Assembly (NCBI GenBank): GCA_900317215.1
Contig: ONFW01000002.1
Coordinates: 1-8,177 of the forward strand
Length of the DNA stretch: 8,177 nucleotides
Source: an uncultured Eubacteriales bacterium
GTDB lineage: Bacteria; Bacillota; Clostridia; Oscillospirales; Acutalibacteraceae
Direction of reading: 5' to 3'
Below, in pieces: positions 1 through 6,830 of this stretch. A program made the position numbers and the translations under genes. The notes beneath the pieces are model-generated. The model ran no database searches. It was not told the origin of the DNA and saw only the letters and a program-made list of their open reading frames with translations. Every line of letters begins with the position of its first letter. Within the stretch, counting starts at the first letter, position 1.

Positions 1-980
1 TTTTAGTGCTGATGCTTGCTGGCTGCGCCCTGCCCTCGGCAATAACCGCAGGAAGGGCTGAGCGCATACTGATAAAGCTCAGTATGCCCTTGAAGGTGCT
101 GTCTCTGTTTTTTATTCCCGTTTCTGCGCTGAATGCCGCTGTGACCGGGCTGCTGACGAGGCTGCTCGTCAGAGGTGAAAAGCAGGAGGAGCAGACGGAA
201 AACCCCACAGAGGAAAGGATACTGATGATAGCCGATGAGGGGGAGGAAAACGGAACCATTGAGGAGAACACAAGGAGCATGATCGAGAATGTGTTCGAGT
301 TTGATGATACTGCCGTAGGAGAGATAATGACCCACAGGAAGGATATCGTTGCAGTGAGGGAGGACGAGAGCCTTTCCGGGCTTGTAGCTCTTGCGATAGA
401 GAGCGGAAGATCGAGGCTGCCGGTTTATCATGACGATATTGACAATATCATCGGCGTTATATATGTCAAGGATCTTTTGAGATATGTCGGAAAGACTGCG
501 CCGGAGGACAGGATAGACCCTTCGATAATCAGAACGGCTGTTTATGTTCCCGAGAGCAAGCGCTGCAGCGAGATGTTTGAGTATATGACTGCAAATAAAA
601 CGCAGATCGCCGTTGTTGTGGATGAGTTCGGCGGCACGGGCGGGATAATAACAATGGAGGATCTGATAGAATCAATACTTGGAAATATTCAGGACGAGTA
701 TGACAATGAGGACGATGTTATCAAGAGGGTAAACGAATACAGCTTTACCGTGGACGGTGCTGCTCCGCTCGATGAGATAGAGGATCTCACAGGGATAAGC
801 TTTGACGGGGAAGAAAGCGATACGATAGCCGGAATAATGCTTGACAGAATGGGTCATATTCCCAAAAAAGGCGAGCATCCGTCGATAATGATAAACGGCA
901 CAAGATTTACCGTGCTTGAAGCCGACCAGCGGCGAATATCCAGAATACTGATAGTCAAGAGCCATAAAAAATCACAGTAA
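1..980 (+). CDS. CNNM/CorC (hemolysin) family membrane protein, 5'-truncated by window edge
   Basis: C-terminal part of a DUF21-CBS-CorC_HlyC protein, a family linked to divalent cation (Mg2+) transport or its control. The frame (codons from base 3) is open to the left edge, so the true start lies outside; about 325 residues are visible against roughly 430 in the family. Numbered from the GTG at base 6: the end of DUF21 with a membrane segment near 30-52, an acidic linker 57-82, a CBS pair about 105-228 (IMTHRKD at 107-113; VVDEFGGTGGIITMEDLIE at 204-222), and a CorC_HlyC domain about 240-318 with the typical DTIAGIML stretch. The reading stops at TAA 978-980, just before a strong terminator. 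Oddity: the GExxPK motif at the end of DUF21 reads GCALPS, so the Glu and Lys are missing. Family assignment is firm from the CBS and C-terminal domains; transport activity is doubtful. Confidence 0.9.
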   Translation, partial: LVLMLAGCALPSAITAGRAERILIKLSMPLKVLSLFFIPVSALNAAVTGLLTRLLVRGEKQEEQTENPTEERILMIADEGEENGTIEENTRSMIENVFEFDDTAVGEIMTHRKDIVAVREDESLSGLVALAIESGRSRLPVYHDDIDNIIGVIYVKDLLRYVGKTAPEDRIDPSIIRTAVYVPESKRCSEMFEYMTANKTQIAVVVDEFGGTGGIITMEDLIESILGNIQDEYDNEDDVIKRVNEYSFTVDGAAPLDEIEDLTGISFDGEESDTIAGIMLDRMGHIPKKGEHPSIMINGTRFTVLEADQRRISRILIVKSHKKSQ

Positions 981-990
981 TAGCAGGCTG

Positions 991-1035
991 AAAAAATCCG
1001 CAGATACCGGACACCGGCGTCTGCGGATCTTTTTT
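991..1035. terminator. Bidirectional intrinsic terminator between convergent genes
   Basis: A perfect 9-bp stem ATCCGCAGA (996-1004) / TCTGCGGAT (1020-1028) encloses an inner CCGG (1007-1010) / CCGG (1014-1017) stem with a 3-base loop. Six T (1030-1035) follow on the plus strand. Six A (991-996), partly inside the stem, give a T-tract on the minus strand. It can therefore end transcription of the CorC-like gene rightward and of the exoA/ABC operon leftward. The TAA of the DUF4340 gene (1034-1036) lies within the plus-strand T-tract. Confidence 0.92.
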
Positions 1036-2617
1036 ATTCTGATTCCTGTTGAGTGGTCTGCGTGGAGGCTTGCTCTGAGGTCTGCTGTGAGGAATATCCG
1101 TCATCGTTCAGCAGGCTGGGCAGTTCATCGCCAAGGCTTAGTAGCGAGGTCTGTGAAACAAGCTGATCCGCTATTGCGCTGTCTACATAACATTCTGCTC
1201 TGCCGTTAAGCACGGCAACAGTTTTTCCCGAAGGCTCGCGCAACAGAACGAGAGTATCCTTTCCGTCCTCGTCTGCATCATAATCAATTTCAACGGATAA
1301 TATCTCCTTCAAACCGTCGGTGCTTTCCACAGTTGTGTCTGTCCATGTCAGAGCGGTGAGATTGAGCAGAAAGGTCGAAATTCCTTTGGAATTGATCTTG
1401 TTTCCGTTGCAGTATACGGTGATAAGCTCTGTCTTGTAATAATTGGAGCTGAGCCCTTCCTCTTTTTCATATTTAAACTCGTAGGAGGCTTCGCCTGCCT
1501 TGATAGTTGCCTTTTCGACCCGGTCACTGTTGAAGGTGAGAATACTGCTGTAGAGAAGGTCTGTTTTCTTTATGCCGTACCAGTCGCTTTCCGACATGCT
1601 TGTGCTGAAAACTGTAGTGTCGGCGGTATTCATCAGATAGAAGTTTTTGTCCTTGTCGGGCTTAGAGGCTATCAATGTGAATTTCAGACCGTTGTCAGCC
1701 TCGATATAAATTTTTTCGTAGGGCTTGTCAAGTCCGAAGCGCTGAAGATCATCCTTAGCAACATTGATATCAGCCACCCAGATCGCCTTAAGCTCGGAAA
1801 GAGAGGAGGTAAGCTGATTTGTCATATTCGTGTCGCAGGGATAGCGGGCAGGCTTGGTCATGACGTGATAGCTGTCGTAGCAGTCATAATTATTTTTTCT
1901 GAACTCGATATCCTCACTGTAGTTCTCTCCTGACAGAGTGCAGCGGGTGATATCCTCAATATAGGGCGTCACCTGCTTATCAAATAGCTGCAGCTTTTCG
2001 ATATAGAAGGTGTTCGCAAGGCTTGACTGAACAAGATAGACGTTCCTGCTGCTGCCTGTTTTCATGTATATTCCCTCGCCGCCGGGAGCGTCATTGCCAA
2101 GCTGAAGCTCCTCAAAGGAGCCGTCGCTGTATCTGATTCTGACATTGGCTATAGCAGGCTCAAGACCGTACTCTTTATATTTGCTGCCGCTCTTGTCAAC
2201 TATCTCTCTTGCTGACTGTGTGAGGCATTGTCTTACAAGATCGTCGGTGACATTCTTGTCAAGTCTCAGCTCGGGGTGATCCTGCATGGTATAGACGAGG
2301 GTGATATCGTTATCTTCCTCGGATTCACTCTCTGTCTGGCTTTCTGTTTCAGTGCTTTCTTCAGCAGATACTGTTGAAGAACGTGATCTGGAAATCTCGC
2401 CGGTATCAAAGGCAAGAAGCTCATAAGCGCCTCCTGAATTGCTCACGCTTATTTCCTCGGGGATAAGACCGCTTTTGTCAAAGAGGAGTATCTCGTTTTT
2501 GTCGGAAAGTGTCAGCTCCTCGTTGTTTGAGGGAATAAGCAATACTGCGGCGAGGGCTGCTCCGAGCAGAGCAACTATCGACGCCGATATTACCAGGAGT
2601 TTGGTATTCTTTTTCAT
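1034..2617 (-). CDS. DUF4340-family membrane-anchored extracellular protein
   Basis: A 527-residue protein of unknown biochemical role, of the family often encoded next to GldG-like ABC transporter genes. The ATG at 2617 is chosen because AAGGAGGT ends 7 bases upstream; the longer reading from a TTG at 2662 overlaps the previous gene and has no such site. Residues 1-5 are short and basic (MKKNT), followed by one membrane segment (about 7-28). The rest is probably outside the membrane, without a lipobox. Residues 77-104 form a Ser/Glu-rich acidic linker and the last 20 a Gln/Ser/Thr-rich tail. DUF4340-type modules (YGL, strand, DG, hydrophobic strand, then a Vy/S-rich strand) start near 150 and 294, and a weaker one near 440. 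It is the last gene of the operon, and its stop codon lies in the terminator. It is probably an accessory or substrate-contacting part of the ABC system; this is inference from position. Confidence 0.85.
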   Translation of the reverse strand: MKKNTKLLVISASIVALLGAALAAVLLIPSNNEELTLSDKNEILLFDKSGLIPEEISVSNSGGAYELLAFDTGEISRSRSSTVSAEESTETESQTESESEEDNDITLVYTMQDHPELRLDKNVTDDLVRQCLTQSAREIVDKSGSKYKEYGLEPAIANVRIRYSDGSFEELQLGNDAPGGEGIYMKTGSSRNVYLVQSSLANTFYIEKLQLFDKQVTPYIEDITRCTLSGENYSEDIEFRKNNYDCYDSYHVMTKPARYPCDTNMTNQLTSSLSELKAIWVADINVAKDDLQRFGLDKPYEKIYIEADNGLKFTLIASKPDKDKNFYLMNTADTTVFSTSMSESDWYGIKKTDLLYSSILTFNSDRVEKATIKAGEASYEFKYEKEEGLSSNYYKTELITVYCNGNKINSKGISTFLLNLTALTWTDTTVESTDGLKEILSVEIDYDADEDGKDTLVLLREPSGKTVAVLNGRAECYVDSAIADQLVSQTSLLSLGDELPSLLNDDGYSSQQTSEQASTQTTQQESE

Positions 2618-2624
2618 CGGGCAG

Positions 2625-2632
2625 ACCTCCTT
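2625..2632 (-). promoter_or_regulatory. Ribosome binding site of the DUF4340 gene, overlapping the upstream stop
   Basis: AAGGAGGT on the minus strand, 7 bases before the ATG at 2617. Its first two bases are the last two of the upstream TAA stop (2633-2631), giving TAAGGAGGT. It fixes the start at 2617 and suggests translational coupling with the GldG-like gene. Confidence 0.88.
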
Positions 2633-4244
2633 ATCTGTTGATCCTTCTGAGGAATACGACAAAGCCTGCTCCGAGTATGAGTATCGGTATAAAGGCGTAA
2701 ACTATAAAGCCAAGGGTCATTGCAGTCTGCTTGTCAAGCTTCAGGTCAAACTCTGTTATGACCTTTTCGGCTACTGTGATCCTGCTTGTATCCCTGCCGT
2801 TTACTGAGGCGAGCATAGTGGAGAGGTAGAGACTGTTTGCATAATCAGAGCCGTAATAGGATCTGGAAAACGGTCTGCAGCTTCCTGAGACAATGATAGT
2901 TGAGGACGCATTTTCGGTACCTGTGGCGCCTTTTGCCAGAACAATTGTCTTGCCTGAAATTGCATCGCTGTAATCCCAGTCCTCGCCGGCATCAAAGGGG
3001 CAAATTCCCGAATATTCAGAATATGTGAGCAGCGCCGTGCAGTGATCCGGCTCAATGACCATGACCGGTCTTGAATATCCCGTGATGACCGGCTTGCCGG
3101 ATTCCTTTACAAGCTCGGTATATTCATCGGAGGCGTAGTTGCACAGTACCCCGTCGAAAAAGTTTGTGCTGCTTGCGTTTATCTTGCTTCCGTCCGCCTC
3201 AAAGGCGTAGCCGTGACCAACTCCCAGCCCGTATTCCTCCAGCAGCTTGTCAAGGTTTGGAATATTATTGTCATTTGTCTCCGAGATGAAAAGCAGATTC
3301 TTTCCATATTTGCCGTTGTTGGAAATGAAGCTTCTGATCTTGTCGGTGTTCTCGGAGGAATAGTCCTGTGAAGGAGCGAATATTACCGCCATATCTGTAT
3401 CCTCCGGGATATCTGATGACAGCAGGCTCAGTTCTCTTACGGTATAGCCCTTTGAGGTGAGAGACTTTGCAAAGTATGTGTAATCCTCGTTCGTGTAGTC
3501 CGTTATCAGAGCGACGTTTGTCACCTGCTCATTAGTAACTGTGACGATTGCATTGTTGATCTCTTCCTCTGCGTGCGAGGAAGCAATATACTGATAATTG
3601 CCGGAGTAGTTCTCAAAGGTAAAAAGCTCGGCCGGGGTGAGATGAACATATTTGTCGGCGCAGGACACGATAATATCGGTCTTGCTCAGCTCCTCATCAG
3701 GATATTTATCCGTGAAGGAGGGATTTCTTACGATATCGGTGTATTCAACCTTTATCATGCCGCCCGATACCCTTTCCATTTCCTCAACAAGCATAGCGGT
3801 CTGTCTGCAGTAGGGATCATAATTTATATAGGATATCCTGTCGCTGAGAATAGTGATCGTTACCTGTTTGCCGGTCTTTTCGGCAATTTCTCTTGTGCGT
3901 GAGCTTATCTCAAAAGAGTGCTTGCTTGTTATATCCGCCGTCATGCCCGACAGCCTTGAGGTGAGTGTGGCAGCTATCACATTGACGAGTATAACCGCTG
4001 CAATGATAAGCAGACAGGTCACTATTGAGATCAGTCGGTGTCTCTTTTTTGCGGACATAGGCTTTTTAGCTTTTGTGTCTGTCCCTTCGGGAACTGCGGT
4101 ATTCCGTGACGGTGAATTTTTCTTCTCTGCGGTGTCGGTTCCGGCAGGCTTTGAGGCTGAGATGTTCTCCTCTGCAGGCTTTTCAGCTATGTTAGTCTGC
4201 TCGTTCTGTTGTGTTGTTTCGTTAATCTTTTCGTTTTCTGTCAT
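2631..4244 (-). CDS. GldG-like ABC transporter auxiliary membrane protein
   Basis: A 537-residue protein resembling the auxiliary component (GldG / ABC_transp_aux family) encoded with GldA- and GldF-type ABC genes. Residues 1-70 are a charged, low-complexity cytoplasmic tail rich in Glu, Lys, Thr and Ala. A membrane segment lies at about 71-93. A large extracytoplasmic region (about 95-505) follows, and a second membrane segment at about 509-531 is followed by RRINR at the C-terminus. The outer region has the family's alternating strand/helix pattern, for example TGKQVTITILSD near 124-135 and a stretch near 310-325 ending in NLLFISET. Start: ATG at 4244, 6 bases after AAGGAGGT. It follows the permease by 12 bases, with the permease stop inside its ribosome binding site. 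Function in Clostridia is unknown; the gliding role of the Bacteroidetes namesake cannot be assumed. The family call rests on layout, topology and context more than on a catalytic motif. Confidence 0.82.
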   Translation of the reverse strand: MTENEKINETTQQNEQTNIAEKPAEENISASKPAGTDTAEKKNSPSRNTAVPEGTDTKAKKPMSAKKRHRLISIVTCLLIIAAVILVNVIAATLTSRLSGMTADITSKHSFEISSRTREIAEKTGKQVTITILSDRISYINYDPYCRQTAMLVEEMERVSGGMIKVEYTDIVRNPSFTDKYPDEELSKTDIIVSCADKYVHLTPAELFTFENYSGNYQYIASSHAEEEINNAIVTVTNEQVTNVALITDYTNEDYTYFAKSLTSKGYTVRELSLLSSDIPEDTDMAVIFAPSQDYSSENTDKIRSFISNNGKYGKNLLFISETNDNNIPNLDKLLEEYGLGVGHGYAFEADGSKINASSTNFFDGVLCNYASDEYTELVKESGKPVITGYSRPVMVIEPDHCTALLTYSEYSGICPFDAGEDWDYSDAISGKTIVLAKGATGTENASSTIIVSGSCRPFSRSYYGSDYANSLYLSTMLASVNGRDTSRITVAEKVITEFDLKLDKQTAMTLGFIVYAFIPILILGAGFVVFLRRINR

Positions 4245-4250
4245 GTCGGC

Positions 4251-4258
4251 ACCTCCTT
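4251..4258 (-). promoter_or_regulatory. Ribosome binding site of the GldG-like gene, overlapping the permease stop
   Basis: AAGGAGGT on the minus strand, 6 bases before ATG 4244. Together with the permease stop (4259-4257) it reads TAAGGAGGT, the same arrangement as at the next junction downstream. Confidence 0.88.
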
Positions 4259-4961
4259 AAGCCCATCTTCTTCTGTCGATGACTCTGTCCGTAAGGAAAA
4301 GGAAGAGCAGTGCAACAGTGATGAAGAACACTACGTCTGAAAGCGAGATGATACCTAAAGTGAAGTTTAAATATCTTGCCTGGAAGGAAATGCTGTTTAT
4401 GACATCTCTGAGCCATTGCCAGGAGACGGTGCTTGAAATAGTATCTGCAAGGCTTATCAGGAAATTCGCAGCAAAGGAGAATACCGCGGCTATTATCACG
4501 CTCTCGGTGAGAGAGGAGATGAATATGCCTATTGCGATGAATACCGAGCCCAAAAGAAGCATTGCAAGAATATTGCCGAAGATAACGCCCCAATCGGGAG
4601 CTGCGATCGCCGACATCAGTATCCCGTCGACTATATATGCCGAAAGACATATGGCGAGCAGTGTGAGCGCCGAAAGAAACTTTGCCGTCACTATTGCGCC
4701 GATACTGACAGGTGAGGTGAGAAGGGCCTGATCGGTTTTATTCTTTTTATCCTCAGAAAAAAGCTTCATGGTCATAAGAGGAACAAGGAAAAGTACAATG
4801 GTGAACATATCCTTGAATACATTGGTGAGATTTGATATCCCTGCATAAAGACATTCGACATAGAGAAAGATGCCGTTGAACATCATAAACGCCGCAGCAA
4901 CGACATACCCGACAGGTGATGTGAAGTAAGAGGCAAGCTCTCTTTTGTAAATTGCAAACAT
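4257..4961 (-). CDS. ABC-2-type permease, GldF-like
   Basis: A 234-residue integral membrane subunit of an ABC transporter. It begins MFAIYKRELASYFTSPVGYV, the usual opening of ABC-2/GldF permeases. Hydrophobic segments lie at about 17-39, 52-68, 98-118, 128-150, 154-172 and 205-224, giving six membrane passes. The short cytoplasmic motif after the second pass (LFSEDKKNKTDQALLTSPVS, 67-86) matches the family's conserved pattern that contacts the ATPase. The C-terminus ends in a basic DRRRWA tail on the cytoplasmic side. The gene starts at ATG 4961, 7 bases after the ATPase stop. Its Shine-Dalgarno is either AAGGAGGAT, formed by the last codons of the ATPase gene with a long 12-base spacing, or the weaker AAAAGGA next to the ATG. 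As the only permease in the operon, it probably works as a homodimer, or with membrane help from the GldG-like protein (inference). Confidence 0.9.
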   Translation of the reverse strand: MFAIYKRELASYFTSPVGYVVAAAFMMFNGIFLYVECLYAGISNLTNVFKDMFTIVLFLVPLMTMKLFSEDKKNKTDQALLTSPVSIGAIVTAKFLSALTLLAICLSAYIVDGILMSAIAAPDWGVIFGNILAMLLLGSVFIAIGIFISSLTESVIIAAVFSFAANFLISLADTISSTVSWQWLRDVINSISFQARYLNFTLGIISLSDVVFFITVALLFLFLTDRVIDRRRWA

Positions 4962-4968
4962 GATCCTT

Positions 4969-5913
4969 TTAATCCTCCTTTTCCGCCTTGTGCTCGGATA
5001 TTATGCCAAGGAAAAGCTCCTCAAGAGAGTGTCCTGCGGGCTGCATGAGCAGTATACTGAAGTCTGTTCTTGACATTGCTCTGAAAACGGCCCTTCTGAT
5101 ATCCTTTGTGCTTTCAACAAGGAATTCGTAGCAGCCCTTTTCTGTTTCGCCCTTTTTGTAGACCTCCGAAACGCCGTCAATATTCCTCAGTGCGGAGATG
5201 ATCCCCTGCTCGCGTCCCTCTGCGATAATTCTCAGCATTTTGGTACCCTTGCCTGTGCCTGTTAGCTCATCCATGTTTCCCGATGCGGCGATCCTGCCGT
5301 TGTTGATGATTATTATCCTGTCACAGACAGCCTGTATCTCCGTCAGAACATGAGAGGAAAGAATGACAGTGTGCTTTTGTCCCAGTTCCCTTATCAGGTT
5401 CCTCATTTCAATTATCTGTGCCGGGTCAAGTCCCGAGGAGGGCTCGTCAAGTATGAGCACGGGAGGGTCGCCGATGAGAGCCTGAGCAAGTCCCACACGC
5501 TGACGGTAACCCTTTGAAAGATGCTTTATTATCCTGTGTGTTACGTTCTCAAGCCCCGTGGTCTTATAAATCTGAGCAAGATGCTCCTTCATTGGCAGCC
5601 GGACGCGCTTGAGGTCAAAAATAAACTCAAGATAGCCCTTGACGGTCATGTCATTATACAGCGGCGGCAGCTCGGGAAGATAGCCTATGCTTTTCTTCGT
5701 ATCCTTCGGGTCGTCAAGGATACTCTTTCCTGCAATAAGCACCTCGCCGCTGTCTGAGGAGATGTAGCCCGTTATTATGTTCATTGTCGTTGATTTTCCT
5801 GCGCCGTTCGGTCCGAGAAAGCCGAGGATCTCTCCTGTTTTCACTGAAAAGCTTACATTATCGAGAGCAAGCTGTTTGCCGTAGCGCTTGGTAAGGTTTT
5901 TTACTTCGATCAC
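4969..5913 (-). CDS. ABC transporter ATP-binding protein, GldA-like
   Basis: A 314-residue ATPase that would power the adjoining permease. Motifs are complete: Walker A GPNGAGKST (34-42), Q-loop region GYLPELPPLY (77-86, Glu81 at the Q position, as is common in this subfamily), signature LSKGYRQRV (132-140), Walker B LILDEP (153-158), D-loop SGLDP (160-164) and switch His188 (SSH). A C-terminal domain of about 100 residues (about 215-314) is typical of GldA/DrrA-type exporters. The start is a GTG at 5913: GGAGG ends 8 bases upstream and the protein then opens MIEVKNLTKRYG, the usual family start. The gene lies 18 bases after exoA. The nucleotide-binding function is certain; the transported substrate is not indicated. 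Confidence 0.96.
   Translation of the reverse strand: MIEVKNLTKRYGKQLALDNVSFSVKTGEILGFLGPNGAGKSTTMNIITGYISSDSGEVLIAGKSILDDPKDTKKSIGYLPELPPLYNDMTVKGYLEFIFDLKRVRLPMKEHLAQIYKTTGLENVTHRIIKHLSKGYRQRVGLAQALIGDPPVLILDEPSSGLDPAQIIEMRNLIRELGQKHTVILSSHVLTEIQAVCDRIIIINNGRIAASGNMDELTGTGKGTKMLRIIAEGREQGIISALRNIDGVSEVYKKGETEKGCYEFLVESTKDIRRAVFRAMSRTDFSILLMQPAGHSLEELFLGIISEHKAEKED
4974..4980 (-). promoter_or_regulatory. Ribosome binding site of the permease gene inside the ATPase gene
   Basis: AAGGAGG sits in the last sense codons (Lys-Glu-Asp) of the ATPase gene, 12 bases before ATG 4961, which is longer than usual. A second, weaker AAGGA lies only 3 bases from the ATG. Either implies that permease translation is tied to ribosomes finishing the ATPase. 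Confidence 0.6.
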
Positions 5914-5921
5914 TGTACCTT

Positions 5922-5928
5922 CCTCCTT
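5922..5928 (-). promoter_or_regulatory. Ribosome binding site deciding the GTG start of the ATPase gene
   Basis: AAGGAGG on the minus strand, lying in the 18-base gap after the exoA TGA, with 8 bases to the GTG at 5913. It supports the non-ATG start, since no ATG occurs at the expected place. Confidence 0.85.
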
Positions 5929-5931
5929 TTA

Positions 5932-6696
5932 TCAGATATCTATCTCAAGAACAACAGGACAATGGTCACTGCCGTAAACATCAGAGAGAATGTCTGCTCT
6001 CGTGATCCTGTCCTTTATTCTGTCCGAGACAATAAAATAGTCGATACGCCAGCCGATATTCTTCTCTCTCGCCTTGAAACGATAGGACCACCAGCTGTAG
6101 CGGTCTGTCTCATCCGGGTGCAGACAGCGGAAGCTGTCCGCAAAGCCGGAGCTTAGCAGTATATCGAGCTTTTCTCTCTCCTCATCCGAAAAGCCCGGGT
6201 TGCCCCTGTTGCTCTTGGGATTTTTAAGGTCTATCTCTTTGTGAGCGACATTGAGGTCTCCGCAGTATATGACGGGCTTTCTTTTGTCAAGCTCTTTCAG
6301 ATAGGCTCTCAGGTCGTCCTCCCATTTCATACGGTAATCGAGCCGCTTCAGTCCGTCCTGGGCATTGGGGGTGTAGACGTTCACAAGGTAGAAGCCCTCC
6401 GACTCAAAGGTTATCATTCTGCCCTCATGAGCATGGTCGTCTATACCCATTCCGTTAAGGGTAAGGGACAGGGGCTCGTGAGGAGTGAATACCGCTGTTC
6501 CTGAATATCCCTTTTTTTCGGCGCTGTTGAAGTATTTGTTCATGCTCAACGGTACATCCGCCTGTGCCTCCTGCATTTTTGTTTCCTGAACGCAGACAAA
6601 ATCCGCATCCTCGCGGTTCACAAATTCAATAAAGCCCTTTTGCATACAGGCTCTCAGTCCGTTAACATTCCAGGATATGAATTTCGTAGCTATCAT
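5932..6696 (-). CDS. exoA: Exodeoxyribonuclease III / AP endonuclease (ExoA-Xth family)
   Basis: A 254-residue cytoplasmic DNA repair enzyme, the normal length of the family. It cuts the backbone 5' of abasic sites and removes 3' blocking groups in base excision repair. All catalytic motifs are present: WNVNGLRA (9-16, Asn10), QETK (37-40, metal-binding Glu38), NVYTPN (106-111, Tyr108), GDLNVAH (146-152, Asp147 and Asn149), RIDYFIVS (217-224, Asp219) and the final SDHCPV (243-248, Asp244 and His245). The start is ATG 6696, because MIATKFISWNVNG matches the family start and an AAGGAAAGG site precedes it; the TTG at 6723 lies at the promoter's likely transcription start. It is the first gene of the five-gene leftward operon, followed after 18 bases by the ABC ATPase. 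The shared transcript with a transporter is unusual; no functional link is evident. Confidence 0.97.
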   Translation of the reverse strand: MIATKFISWNVNGLRACMQKGFIEFVNREDADFVCVQETKMQEAQADVPLSMNKYFNSAEKKGYSGTAVFTPHEPLSLTLNGMGIDDHAHEGRMITFESEGFYLVNVYTPNAQDGLKRLDYRMKWEDDLRAYLKELDKRKPVIYCGDLNVAHKEIDLKNPKSNRGNPGFSDEEREKLDILLSSGFADSFRCLHPDETDRYSWWSYRFKAREKNIGWRIDYFIVSDRIKDRITRADILSDVYGSDHCPVVLEIDI

Positions 6697-6728
6697 TCCT
6701 TTCCTTTTTGCAAAATATAACAAAGTAT

Positions 6729-6758
6729 ATTATATCACACCATGTATACCGACATCAA
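6729..6758 (-). promoter_or_regulatory. Extended -10 promoter of the exoA/ABC operon
   Basis: On the minus strand: a perfect TATAAT (6734-6729) with the extended TGA just upstream (6737-6735), and TTGATG as -35 (6758-6753) at 18-base spacing. The expected transcription start near 6722 gives a leader of about 25 bases before ATG 6696. It is the only good promoter seen for the operon. Confidence 0.75.
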
Positions 6759-6773
6759 TTACTATTTGTAATT
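6757..6773. repeat. Perfect inverted repeat at the exoA -35 region; possible operator
   Basis: AATTAC (6757-6762), TATTT spacer, GTAATT (6768-6773). The left arm overlaps the exoA -35 hexamer by two bases. A symmetric A/T-rich site here could bind a repressor, but in A/T-rich spacer DNA a 6+6 palindrome can also arise by chance. Confidence 0.4.
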
Positions 6774-6821
6774 TTTCTGTAAAGGATAAAAGAGGATACG
6801 ACATTTTTTTTCTCTGACAGA

Positions 6822-6830
6822 TGCTATGAT
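6822..6830 (+). promoter_or_regulatory. Extended -10 promoter of the M14 peptidase gene
   Basis: TGC (6822-6824) directly followed by TATGAT (6825-6830) forms an extended -10. No good -35 exists at 16-18 bases upstream; that place is taken by a T8 run (6804-6811). Transcription would start about 6836-6838, inside an A8 run (6832-6839), leaving a leader of roughly 20 bases. Confidence 0.6.

Noticed and set aside
6..8. GTG at base 6 as the true start of the CorC-like gene
   Set aside because: The frame is open to the window edge and the protein would begin inside the DUF21 membrane domain, lacking about 100 residues.
2618..2662. Longer N-terminus for the DUF4340 protein from a TTG at 2662
   Set aside because: It overlaps the end of the GldG-like gene, has no ribosome binding site, and would add a polar stretch before the membrane anchor; ATG 2617 has AAGGAGGT at 7 bases.
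1034..5913. A gliding-motility system
   Set aside because: Only the ABC part resembles Gld proteins; no other gliding gene is present and related cassettes occur in non-gliding bacteria.
6697..6723. Longer ExoA start from a TTG at 6723
   Set aside because: The TTG lies about where transcription from the TATAAT promoter begins, and the family starts right before the WNVNG motif.
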